A stretch of 64,000 nucleotides of DNA from Gammaproteobacteria bacterium UBA7310 (lineage in GTDB: Bacteria > Pseudomonadota > Gammaproteobacteria > Pseudomonadales > Ketobacteraceae). Where the stretch lies: contig DKQK01000056.1 of assembly GCA_002471665.1 (NCBI GenBank), forward strand, positions 1 to 64,000, read 5' to 3'. This document shows, piece by piece, positions 26,764-34,934 of this stretch (the first letter of the stretch is position 1; each line of letters begins with the position of its first letter). The translations under genes and the position numbers were made by a program. A model generated the notes under the pieces. It did not search any database. It was not told where the DNA came from and worked only from the letters and a program-made list of their open reading frames with translations.

Positions 26764-26994
26764 CTAGTAACAACCACAACCGCCTCCACCGGTACCAACT
26801 CCGCCGGAAGCCCCCTCTTTTGCCGTGTAAACATGTTCACGAAGCACAGACATCATGGGATCCGGCTGCCAGGCCATTTGCGGGCGCGCCAGATCTCCCC
26901 GCTGCCATGGTTTAACCACCGCTGTTTCACAACCGCTCAACACGCTCATAATGAGCACCGTGCCAACCAGCACATTGGCAAAACGCACTTTCAT
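26764..26994 (-). CDS. DUF4266 lipoprotein with Gly-rich CGC tail
   Basis: A 76-residue lipoprotein. The signal peptide ends in the lipobox 'LSGC' (Cys22), leaving about 55 mature residues. The DUF4266 core 'VKPWQRGDLARPQMAW' is clear, then 'REHVYTAKEGASGG' and a C-terminal Gly run ending Cys-Gly-Cys-Tyr. The paired cysteines could bind metal or be reduced by the TlpA-like protein encoded next door. The ATG overlaps the tlpA-like stop as ATGA. No function is known to me. Confidence 0.88.
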   Translation of the reverse strand: MKVRFANVLVGTVLIMSVLSGCETAVVKPWQRGDLARPQMAWQPDPMMSVLREHVYTAKEGASGGVGTGGGGCGCY

Positions 26995-27524
26995 AGACGC
27001 TCCTTCTCCTGCAGTAGCTGCTGAATCAGTTTGGATAATTTTTCAGTATCACTGGGTTTAAATCCGGTATGTGTGAACCTGAGTTTGCCGCTGTGATCAA
27101 GCAGAAACGCAGTGGGCATCCCCGCCACACCATACCGCTCTGGTGTGGTTTGCCGCTGATCAAACAGGATGGGATAGGTGATGGCCTTATCTTGCAAAAA
27201 ACGCCGGGCGGCGCTTTCCGTGGTATCAAGATTAATGGCAACCACTTCGAAGCCGCGCGATTTGAATCGGGCGTAGAGTGTTTCAAGTTCCGGCAACGAC
27301 AGAGCACAGGGCGCACACCAGGACGCCCAAAAATCCAGATAGACCACCTTCCCCGTCAAATCCGACAATCGGAGTGAGCCCGATTGCCAGAGCTGCGATC
27401 CGCCAGCATCGGATTGCGCTAACAAAGGCAGATTAAAATCGGGGGCTGACTGGGCAAACACACTTACCCTGGGTAACAGGGTAAGCGTGATGACCAATGC
27501 ACTGATCAAAAGCCGGTACACCAT
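26991..27524 (-). CDS. TlpA-like periplasmic thioredoxin
   Basis: A 177-residue exported thiol-disulfide oxidoreductase. A signal peptide ('LLISALVITLTLLPRVSVFA') precedes a thioredoxin fold with active site 'WASWCAPCALSLPE' and the cis-Pro 'GVAGMPTAFLLD'. TlpA/ResA-type proteins reduce disulfides in the periplasm, often for cytochrome or copper-site assembly. The ATG at 27524 overlaps the cytochrome gene stop as ATGA, and its own stop overlaps DUF4266. Likely partners are the cytochrome haem cysteines or the DUF4266 Cys-Gly-Cys. Confidence 0.9.
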   Translation of the reverse strand: MVYRLLISALVITLTLLPRVSVFAQSAPDFNLPLLAQSDAGGSQLWQSGSLRLSDLTGKVVYLDFWASWCAPCALSLPELETLYARFKSRGFEVVAINLDTTESAARRFLQDKAITYPILFDQRQTTPERYGVAGMPTAFLLDHSGKLRFTHTGFKPSDTEKLSKLIQQLLQEKERL

Positions 27525-29986
27525 CAAAGCGTCTTCAGGTATTCAATAACCGCTCGGGTTTCGGCTTCGCTCAACACCCGGGTAAATTCATGGCCTGAAT
27601 TGCTATTGCTGAAATCCCGGGTATTGAAGATCTTGCGGCGATCAATTTGGGTCTGGGTACCATAGGGCTTACTCAAGAAACCCAGAATCCAGATATCATC
27701 TTTAAGGCTATCAAGCCACTGATACAGGAGATTATTGATAACCCGATTGTCACCACTGCATTCAGCGGCAGGTGTATCCTGGCGGCTGCAATACTCACGG
27801 TATTTCCACCCCACCTGCTCCTCAAGATCATAAGCTGACAGGCTCATATCATAACCTTTGATTGGCCCCGCCACCGGTGAGTCAAACCGGCTCCAGATGG
27901 CAGGCCGTTCACTGGGCTGTAAAACCTGGCGCAATGTGGGAACCGAACCATTATGAAAATAAGGTGAGGATGCCCACACGCCATACAACGGCGGAGCCAG
28001 GTAACCGACCTGCTCCTCCCAGCCACAAAGCCCTTCCACCGGGCGCCCGTCAGGATTAATAATCGGATAGGCAAAGTCATCAATATACTCTTTAAGCGCG
28101 CCCTTCTCGCCGGGAGGCACATAACCCTCTACCCCGTCGGGATATCCCCACCAGGTACTTTTGAAAACTTCACGCACCTCGGAAGAAATGGACAATGCCC
28201 GCGCCGGATCAGTGCCGATGATATCCAGTGGAACCACATAGGACGCCACGCCCTCGAGCACAGGATCTTCCAGAAACGCCGGATCGTTAACGAAGCGGGG
28301 GGAGTACGCGCCATGACAACCGGCACAGGAACCATTTCCCTGCGGACGGGGAATGGCAGCATTGGTGGCATCTGCCCACAAATCCTTACTGTGGAAAATA
28401 ATCGCTCCCTGCCGGGCAAGTGCAACATCGACTGCATAAGGAAATACCGGTGCAACCTGGGCATCAACATAGGCCTGTAAATATTGATCCCATTCTTCGG
28501 TAACGGCGCGTCGCGCGGCACCGCTTTGCAACAGGTTCACCTGATCGGCCGCCGCCATATCAATACGCGTTGCATCAACCGATAGCCCACCATCGAAAAA
28601 CTTACGGGGCCGGTGACTGGTGTTCCACCAGTTGGGCATATCCTGGTTGCCGTGATAGGAGTGATTAAAGGGCAGTTTGATGGGATTGGGCGCCAATGAC
28701 AGGGTATCCACATCCCAGATCAGCGTGAGCAGATCAAATGCACCGACCGCATTGGAGGTACCACGGGTATTGTTTAACGAAATGGGCAGCAGACCGCCCA
28801 CCAGGCCGCGGGAAAGATCACGCATAAAAATCATCATATCAGTGTTGGTATTGCCCATCCCCGGAATGGAGCCCAGCCCTTCACCCTCCTCGGCGTATCC
28901 GATCTGTCCACCATGACAGATATAGCAGTTCATACTGATGCGGCCGTTATAATTACCATCGTCATCGCGCCCCTGAATTAATCCCATGGGCAATTGGCCA
29001 CTGCCCCCGCTGGTATTAACCGGGTCTTCCCCCGGCAGCGGATAAGGATTGGGGTAAGGCGCCGGATTAAAGCCGTAACGCTCAGTCAACAGGCGGTCGA
29101 AGTTCTGCGGACGTGCGCTCATACCCCAGGCTTTCCACAAATTGTTAAGAACATCGGCCGATACGGCAATGTCCGTCATGGCTGCACGTTGATTGGCAAA
29201 GAAATCACCGGCGGTTACTCTGGCCCGGTATGCTCCGCAGGTTTTCGGTGCCTGTTCAGACTCGGGCAGATTGGCATGACAATCCTGGTAAAACGAATTA
29301 TAAAATACCGCTTTACCAGCATTGACACCGGGGCGAATCAAGGTACGCGGATCAGCGGGCAACGGTGCATCGTCCGCCTGATCCTGACAGTACTGGTTCC
29401 ATAAATGGCTGCCATGAGAACTACCCAGCAACGCCCCAGCGGGTTCAGGTTCGGGTACCTGTGGATCAGGTTCCGGTTGTGATAATAAAGAGCAATTTTG
29501 CGGTTGCTCCCAGCAACTCAATAATGTTGCCACTTGTTGGTACTTGTCGCTGCCCTGGGGCCAGGTTTTGCCGCCGGAGTGAGGCTCAGAAACCAAAGCA
29601 TTTTCAACCAACAACAGATTGCTTTCGACGCCTTTTCCCAAATCAATCCAAGCTTGCTCAAAGCTTAGGTAATTCGACCGGCTTTCCAGCAACACAAAAC
29701 GATCACCGTCCTCCGTATCCGCCACCCCGCCGGGCACATGACAAACGCCGCAGTAACTCATCTCAGGTTCGATATAACGGTTGAAGTAAACTTCTAAAGC
29801 AGACGAATTATCTTCATTATTCCGGGGAGCTTGCGGCGACCCCGAGTTCACTGAGGCGGACACATCACCTTCACTATCCTGGCTACCGCTGTAATCTCCG
29901 CCGCAGCCTGTTAGCAGCATTATGGCCGCACACAACATTCCCAGTTGCCACTTAAAGCTAAACAGTTGTATACACGTAACTTTCAC
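27524..29986 (-). CDS. Tri-haem c-type cytochrome lipoprotein (RoxA/MauG/CCP-like)
   Basis: An 820-residue lipoprotein (lipobox 'LLTGC', Cys28) with three CxxCH haem-binding motifs: Cys79-Cys82-His83, Cys354-Cys357-His358 and Cys554-Cys557-His558. The C-terminal 'LAPPLYGVWASSPYFHNGSVPTLR' region, quoted here in part, is typical of dihaem peroxidase-like enzymes (MauG, RoxA/RoxB). The first haem lies in an N-terminal extension after a low-complexity linker. 'QDCHANL' near 235 may be a fourth, degenerate site. The start is GTG with AGGAGAAGG just upstream. It heads the operon with the TlpA-like, DUF4266, DUF3570 and ApbE genes. An oxidase or peroxidase acting in the periplasm is likely; the substrate is unknown. 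Confidence 0.82.
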   Translation of the reverse strand: MKVTCIQLFSFKWQLGMLCAAIMLLTGCGGDYSGSQDSEGDVSASVNSGSPQAPRNNEDNSSALEVYFNRYIEPEMSYCGVCHVPGGVADTEDGDRFVLLESRSNYLSFEQAWIDLGKGVESNLLLVENALVSEPHSGGKTWPQGSDKYQQVATLLSCWEQPQNCSLLSQPEPDPQVPEPEPAGALLGSSHGSHLWNQYCQDQADDAPLPADPRTLIRPGVNAGKAVFYNSFYQDCHANLPESEQAPKTCGAYRARVTAGDFFANQRAAMTDIAVSADVLNNLWKAWGMSARPQNFDRLLTERYGFNPAPYPNPYPLPGEDPVNTSGGSGQLPMGLIQGRDDDGNYNGRISMNCYICHGGQIGYAEEGEGLGSIPGMGNTNTDMMIFMRDLSRGLVGGLLPISLNNTRGTSNAVGAFDLLTLIWDVDTLSLAPNPIKLPFNHSYHGNQDMPNWWNTSHRPRKFFDGGLSVDATRIDMAAADQVNLLQSGAARRAVTEEWDQYLQAYVDAQVAPVFPYAVDVALARQGAIIFHSKDLWADATNAAIPRPQGNGSCAGCHGAYSPRFVNDPAFLEDPVLEGVASYVVPLDIIGTDPARALSISSEVREVFKSTWWGYPDGVEGYVPPGEKGALKEYIDDFAYPIINPDGRPVEGLCGWEEQVGYLAPPLYGVWASSPYFHNGSVPTLRQVLQPSERPAIWSRFDSPVAGPIKGYDMSLSAYDLEEQVGWKYREYCSRQDTPAAECSGDNRVINNLLYQWLDSLKDDIWILGFLSKPYGTQTQIDRRKIFNTRDFSNSNSGHEFTRVLSEAETRAVIEYLKTL

Positions 29987-30264
29987 AACCTTCTCCTGTA
30001 AAACTTGTTATTCGTGTTCTCATCACAGGATCAAATCCAACAGCGGACGAAGCCGACGGTGGTATGCAGGTTACTGCGAGCACAGGAACAGATTCAAGAT
30101 TTGGACTGGCCAATTACGACACCACCATGCCATACTGAATTGGTGAAGCAGAAATTGACTCAGCTGAGAAGTTTGGTCACGACAACAGGCTGGAATTTTC
30201 GTTGATGTCCGGCCATATTATTTTGCAGCCAAGGTATTTCACGGCTGCAATTGAGGGGAAAACC

Positions 30265-31263
30265 ATGCCTGCACCCACCGTTGCGTTTGAGCTATACGAC
30301 GCGGTCTTTCAGTACCTGGAAAGATTGGGATATCCACAACAAACACTCTGTGATCACGTTAATGTCAGATCCAGGTTTGATTTCCGCAGCAACGGGCGCA
30401 CCCCCCTATCACTCTATGAAAAGGCGTTGATTGCCGGGGCTGAAATTACCGGCGATTCAGCCTTCGGTATGCGCATGGGAGGATCAGGGTTTCCGGCACA
30501 CATTGGTGTATTTTATTTTCTTTCCATGACGGCAAAAGATGTGTCGCAAATTATGGAGTCGGTCTGCAAGTTCTTTCCTTTGGCTTTCGACTTCATTCGT
30601 CTTGAAGTCGAAACCGATGCATCCAGTTTGCATACGGTGTTTCGTTATCAGGTGCCCCGCCCCCACCGGCACGTAATCGAGTACATCACCGCTTACTGGT
30701 ACAGCATTTCCGCACAAATGAGTTTTGACGCCAAAAACGTACCACGCGTACTCTATCTGGAAAATCAGCAGTGCTGTGACGACAGCGTTGTCGATGAAAT
30801 CTTTCAGTCCACGACCATCCTATTTGGCCAGCCTGAAGACCGCTTTGACCTGAGACTGGAGGGGCTGGGCTATCACTCTGATCTGACCGATCACAACCTG
30901 TTTAGCCTTTCAGAAAGCCGGGCGGTGAATCTAATGATGCGGCTGCGCTCGGAAGACCGTATTGCCCGGGAAATCTGCCATCACGTAACGCAATTGCTGA
31001 CCGAAGGTGCCCCCGGTATAAACGACGTTGCCAAGCGCATGAATTGTTCCGGCCGCACCTTGCAGCGACGCCTGGCCGAACGTAACCTGAGTTATCAGAT
31101 GTTGTTGGATTATGTACGCAAGGATATGGCCATTGAGATGCTGTGCAAAACCACCCTGCCCATTACCCGCATTGCTGAACGCACGGGCTTTGCTGATGAC
31201 AGTACATTTCATCGTGCCTTTCGCCGCTGGACCGGACTGTCTCCAGGCAGCTATCGCCACTGA
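30265..31263 (+). CDS. AraC-family regulator (OruR/ArgR-like type)
   Basis: A 332-residue regulator with an N-terminal effector domain of the kind shared by OruR-like AraC proteins ('AYWYSISAQMSFDAKNVPRVL' region) and a C-terminal double helix-turn-helix ('DVAKRMNCSGRTLQRRLAER', 'ITRIAERTGFADDSTFHRAF' in part). The ATG at 30265 follows GAGGGG; the longer in-frame reading from 30202 lacks a Shine-Dalgarno. It is divergent from the tri-haem cytochrome operon across 278 bases, so it is the obvious candidate regulator of it. No operator could be assigned in that region. Confidence 0.9.
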   Translation: MPAPTVAFELYDAVFQYLERLGYPQQTLCDHVNVRSRFDFRSNGRTPLSLYEKALIAGAEITGDSAFGMRMGGSGFPAHIGVFYFLSMTAKDVSQIMESVCKFFPLAFDFIRLEVETDASSLHTVFRYQVPRPHRHVIEYITAYWYSISAQMSFDAKNVPRVLYLENQQCCDDSVVDEIFQSTTILFGQPEDRFDLRLEGLGYHSDLTDHNLFSLSESRAVNLMMRLRSEDRIAREICHHVTQLLTEGAPGINDVAKRMNCSGRTLQRRLAERNLSYQMLLDYVRKDMAIEMLCKTTLPITRIAERTGFADDSTFHRAFRRWTGLSPGSYRH

Positions 31264-31265
31264 TT

Positions 31266-31703
31266 TCACTGTGGGGAAACAACCGCTTGTTGCTTGTTAG
31301 GCGCCCAGCGCAGAAACACCTGCAGTTTACGAAACCGGTGGAAGCCAATCATGTCAGGAGTCACCAGGATGTGGCGGCGACCGCGACCGGATATAAAACT
31401 GAGGCGAATGGCGTAGCTGCCCAGGTGGGTTTCCGGCGATAGCGTCAACGGCCCCGCTTGTCGCTGATCACGATAGGCGATAAACCAACCTGCTTCCGTC
31501 ATCCAGACCCGAACTACTGATGTTTTCAACAGCAGCAACCCATACTTGGCGACGTTGACAAAGCCCGCCAGGACCACCAGGGGGAGCAGCGGCCAAAACA
31601 CCGCCGGCAGTATCCACACGGCAACGGCAGCAGCAAAGTGAAGCAAGACAATCAGCGCCGTGAACGGCGCTGAGGGCCGCAAATGCAGATCAGGTATCCA
31701 CAC
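31266..31703 (-). CDS. ygfX: YgfX-like membrane protein
   Basis: A 145-residue protein with two adjacent transmembrane helices near residues 15-50 and a soluble C-terminal part. It overlaps sdhE by 14 bases, the conserved sdhE-ygfX (cptBA) arrangement; in E. coli YgfX is linked to SdhE and to cell-shape effects. The start is GTG. It converges on the AraC gene with only two bases between stops. Confidence 0.75.
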   Translation of the reverse strand: MWIPDLHLRPSAPFTALIVLLHFAAAVAVWILPAVFWPLLPLVVLAGFVNVAKYGLLLLKTSVVRVWMTEAGWFIAYRDQRQAGPLTLSPETHLGSYAIRLSFISGRGRRHILVTPDMIGFHRFRKLQVFLRWAPNKQQAVVSPQ

Positions 31704-31956
31704 GATTCAGCACCATGGATACGATACGCGCCAAATCAGCTGCTTCCGGTTTGGAACGATGGGTAAACCACTCAAACATTTCCACATCATGCTGATCCAG
31801 TAGTTTTTCAAACAACTTCTTGTCATCCTCATCCAACGCGGGGTACTTCTCCTCAAAAAATGGGAGCAACAACACCTCCACCTCCTTGATGCCTCGACGG
31901 CAGTGCCAGCGTAATCGGCGGATATGCTCTTCCTGGGTGGTATTGTGATCAGACAT
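31690..31956 (-). CDS. sdhE: FAD assembly factor SdhE
   Basis: SdhE promotes covalent flavinylation of the succinate dehydrogenase subunit SdhA. The 88-residue protein has the key motif 'HCRRGIKEVEVLLLPFFE' (RGxxE loop), followed by 'DDKKLFEKLLDQHDVEMFEW'-type helices, here quoted in part. It is translated with ygfX. It flavinylates by a route unrelated to ApbE. Confidence 0.93.
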   Translation of the reverse strand: MSDHNTTQEEHIRRLRWHCRRGIKEVEVLLLPFFEEKYPALDEDDKKLFEKLLDQHDVEMFEWFTHRSKPEAADLARIVSMVLNRVDT

Positions 31957-32090
31957 AGGTTTTCACTCCAATTCGATGGCGGCATTATAAAGAATTCGCC
32001 CCCATTAACCTATCGCTGACTTTTCCCCGGCGGCACCGTATGATGGCAACCAAACCCGTGCCATTCCGCAGTCGAGGAGGTAAATCAGCC

Positions 32091-33065
32091 ATGTGGTCGG
32101 ATCATCTTAACGTTATTCAACAGGCTCCATGGGGAACCTGTATCAATGAACTGGACACCGAGGCCAGCCTGGTGGAGCAAAACGCAAGCTTCATTGCTCT
32201 GCTGGAGTGCATGGCCGTCATCCGGGTATCAGGCGAGGAGGCTGCCAGTTTTCTGCAAGGACAAATCACCTGTGATGTAAGCCCATTGAACTCAGGCCAG
32301 GCGGTGCTCGGGGCTCACTGCAATGCCAAGGGCCGGGCCCAGTCGACGTTCCTGTGCCTGCGCCAGGGCGATGATTTTTTATTGTTGCTGCCACAGGATC
32401 AGGTTGCACCGACGATTCAGGTACTGTCCAAATTTGCCATGTTTTCCAAAGCCGACGTCACGGCCGACGAATCACTGTTGGTGTTCGCTCCCGCCGGCCC
32501 CGATCAAGCCACCATCCACAGCATGGTACAGGATGCCAATCAGGGAGCCACACTGTTTACCCTGCCGGCCCTAGGCTCATTAGGCGTGATTGCGCAGGCC
32601 CAGGCGCCAGCCTTCATACAATTACTGCAACAGCATTCGATTCCCCTGGTGGGGGACAACGCCTGGAATCTGTCCCAGATCAATGGGGGCTTGGTGCATA
32701 TCCACGCCAACCAGGCAGAAAACTGGATACCGCAGGAGATCAACTACGACCTGGTGGAGGGCGTCAACTTCAAGAAAGGATGCTACAAAGGCCAGGAAAT
32801 TGTGGCGCGGATTCATTATCGTGGACAAACGAAAGTACGCACCTTTCCCCTGGAAATCCACGGCTGTGACGCGGTGGAAATTGGCGACAAAATCGTCAGC
32901 GAAGCCGGAAATGGCACAATTCTGGCCGTGGCAAGGGTGAGCGAGCGCACACTAAAAGTACTCAGTACTCTGAAGATAGAGGCATCTGAATCACAAAATT
33001 TGAAGCTGGAACAAAATGATGCCTGCCAAATCCACGTGCTTCCGCTGCCCTATGCTATAACTTAA
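32091..33065 (+). CDS. ygfZ: tRNA-modifying protein YgfZ
   Basis: A folate-binding protein of the GcvT fold that helps maintain iron-sulfur enzymes such as MiaB. The signature 'KKGCYKGQEIVARIHYRGQ' holds the conserved Cys. The ATG at 32091 has GAGGAGG ten bases upstream, giving 324 residues; an ATG at 32040 exists but has a weak site. It is divergent from sdhE-ygfX, as in many Gammaproteobacteria. Confidence 0.93.
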   Translation: MWSDHLNVIQQAPWGTCINELDTEASLVEQNASFIALLECMAVIRVSGEEAASFLQGQITCDVSPLNSGQAVLGAHCNAKGRAQSTFLCLRQGDDFLLLLPQDQVAPTIQVLSKFAMFSKADVTADESLLVFAPAGPDQATIHSMVQDANQGATLFTLPALGSLGVIAQAQAPAFIQLLQQHSIPLVGDNAWNLSQINGGLVHIHANQAENWIPQEINYDLVEGVNFKKGCYKGQEIVARIHYRGQTKVRTFPLEIHGCDAVEIGDKIVSEAGNGTILAVARVSERTLKVLSTLKIEASESQNLKLEQNDACQIHVLPLPYAIT

Positions 33066-33112
33066 GTAGGTTTAATCGAAATCTATTTACAGCAAAGGAT
33101 GTGGAGCTGCTG

Positions 33113-33964
33113 ATGGCGAGTATTGAAGAAGTCACCCTGCAGGAGATCAACGAGCTTATCGACAACGACCGCCTGGTGTTACCCACCTTGCCGGAAGTGG
33201 CACTGAAAGCCCGGGAGACAGCGGAAGACCCTAACGCCTCAGCGGGCGACCTGGCCAAGGTTATCAACAACGATGCCGCCATGACCGCCCGCATCATCAA
33301 AGTGGCCAACAGCCCCATCATGCGGGGCGCCCGTGAAATTGAAGATGTGCAGATGGCCATCGCCCGGCTGGGCATCACCTGTATTTCCAACCTGGTCACC
33401 GGCCTGGCCATGGAACAGATGTTTCAGGCCACCTCGGACTTGATCGATAAAACCATGCGGGAATCCTGGCACCACAGTACCGAAGTGGCGGGCATTGCCA
33501 ACGTGATTTGCAAGCATTACACCAATCTGAAACCGGACCAGGCCACACTGGCGGGGCTGGTTCATGAAATCGGGGTACTGCCCATCCTCACCTACGCGGA
33601 AGAATCCGACCGTTTGAACGACCCCATCACCCTGCAAAAAGTAATTCACTCGATCCATCCCAAGGTGGGCGTGAAGATTCTGCAATCCTGGGAGTTCCCC
33701 AAAGAGCTGATTGATGTGCCCGCCTACTACCGTAAGTTCAACCGCGACACCGGAAGTGACAAACCGGACTACGTGGATGTGGTGATGGTGGCGAATCTAC
33801 AGACCTACATGAGCAAACCCGATCACCCCTACATCACTAAACTCAACTGGCACGACGTCACCGCCTTCAACCGGGTGGGGCTGGACCCTAATATTGGTGA
33901 TAACGAAGACGAAGATCTGAATGCAGAGATGGAAGCCGCCATGGCCATGCTGCAGGCCAACTAG
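33113..33964 (+). CDS. HDOD-domain signalling protein
   Basis: A 283-residue protein with an HDOD domain from about 20 to 230: 'LPTLPEVALKARETAEDP', 'INNDAAMTARIIKVANSP', 'HHSTEVAGIANVICKHY' and 'LAGLVHEIGVLPIL'. HDOD proteins are catalytically doubtful relatives of HD phosphohydrolases found in signalling and stress regulation. A short acidic tail follows. The ATG at 33113 has GGAG six bases upstream. It probably shares a transcript with ygfZ and is followed by a strong terminator. Confidence 0.9.
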   Translation: MASIEEVTLQEINELIDNDRLVLPTLPEVALKARETAEDPNASAGDLAKVINNDAAMTARIIKVANSPIMRGAREIEDVQMAIARLGITCISNLVTGLAMEQMFQATSDLIDKTMRESWHHSTEVAGIANVICKHYTNLKPDQATLAGLVHEIGVLPILTYAEESDRLNDPITLQKVIHSIHPKVGVKILQSWEFPKELIDVPAYYRKFNRDTGSDKPDYVDVVMVANLQTYMSKPDHPYITKLNWHDVTAFNRVGLDPNIGDNEDEDLNAEMEAAMAMLQAN

Positions 33965-33996
33965 CCACGGATAAACGATTAACGACTCGAAAACTC

Positions 33997-34019
33997 GGGG
34001 CCTTTTTGGCCCCTTTTTT
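33997..34019 (+). terminator. Intrinsic terminator after the HDOD gene
   Basis: GGGGCC (33997-34002) pairs with GGCCCC (34008-34013) around a TTTTT loop and is followed by six T. It also separates the convergent mmsB. Confidence 0.88.
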
Positions 34020-34024
34020 AACGC

Positions 34025-34918
34025 TTATTTTTCCTGCTTTTCAAACCACTTCTGAATGCTGGAAAAATCCTTTTTGCCCCAGCCATTACGGCCATGCTGC
34101 ACATACAGGCTCTTGGCCAGATTGCCCATCGGGGTGGCGGATTGGCTTTTTAACCCTGCCTCCAGTGCCAAACCAAGATCCTTGTTCATCAGGTTTACCT
34201 GAAAGCCACCTTCATATCCTTTGCTTGCGGGCACGGACTCCATTACCCCCGGATAAGGGTTGTATAACTCCAGCGACCAGTTGCGACCGGAGCTTTGCAA
34301 CATAATGTTCGACAGAACCTCCGGATCCAGGCCATTGTCCACGCCCAGCTGCAACGCTTCAGCCGTACCGATCATATGCACTGCCAACAGCATGTTGTTA
34401 CAGATCTTGGCGATTTGCCCGGCACCGTGATCACCGGCATGGAACACGTTCTTACCCATACCCAGCAGCAATGGCCGGGCGCGTTCGAAGTCAGGCAACG
34501 CCCCTCCCACAATAAAGGTGAGAGTCCCGGCCTGCGCGCCGGCAACGCCTCCGGACACCGGTGCGTCCAGGGTGGCAATGCCCCGCTGCCGGGCGGCCGT
34601 GGCCAGATTGACTGCGTTGTCGGGGGCAATGGTGGAGCAGTCAATCACCAGAGACGTTTTACTGATTGCCTCCAGCAAACGGGCACCGTGAATATACAAA
34701 TCCTCCACAATGGGGCCGGAAGGCAGCATGGACACCACAAACTCTGCACCCGCCACCGCTTCCTCGGGGGATGCCGCTGCTGCTGCCCCTGCGGCAACCA
34801 CCGGCTCCATCAATTGTGGTGACAGATCATAAACCTTCACTTGATGTCCGGCCCGTACCAGGTTAATGGCCATAGGCCCCCCCATATTGCCGACACCAAT
34901 AAATCCTACTGTTGCCAT
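34025..34918 (-). CDS. mmsB: 3-hydroxyisobutyrate dehydrogenase
   Basis: MmsB oxidises 3-hydroxyisobutyrate to methylmalonate semialdehyde with NAD in valine breakdown. Rossmann motif 'GFIGVGNMGGPMAINLVRAG', substrate motif 'DAPVSGGVAGAQAGTLTF' and the catalytic lysine region 'GAGQIAKICNNMLLAVHM' are seen. The ATG at 34918 follows GGAGAG. It is the last gene of the valine operon. Confidence 0.95.
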   Translation of the reverse strand: MATVGFIGVGNMGGPMAINLVRAGHQVKVYDLSPQLMEPVVAAGAAAAASPEEAVAGAEFVVSMLPSGPIVEDLYIHGARLLEAISKTSLVIDCSTIAPDNAVNLATAARQRGIATLDAPVSGGVAGAQAGTLTFIVGGALPDFERARPLLLGMGKNVFHAGDHGAGQIAKICNNMLLAVHMIGTAEALQLGVDNGLDPEVLSNIMLQSSGRNWSLELYNPYPGVMESVPASKGYEGGFQVNLMNKDLGLALEAGLKSQSATPMGNLAKSLYVQHGRNGWGKKDFSSIQKWFEKQEK

Positions 34919-34934
34919 CTTCACTCTCCGTTGT

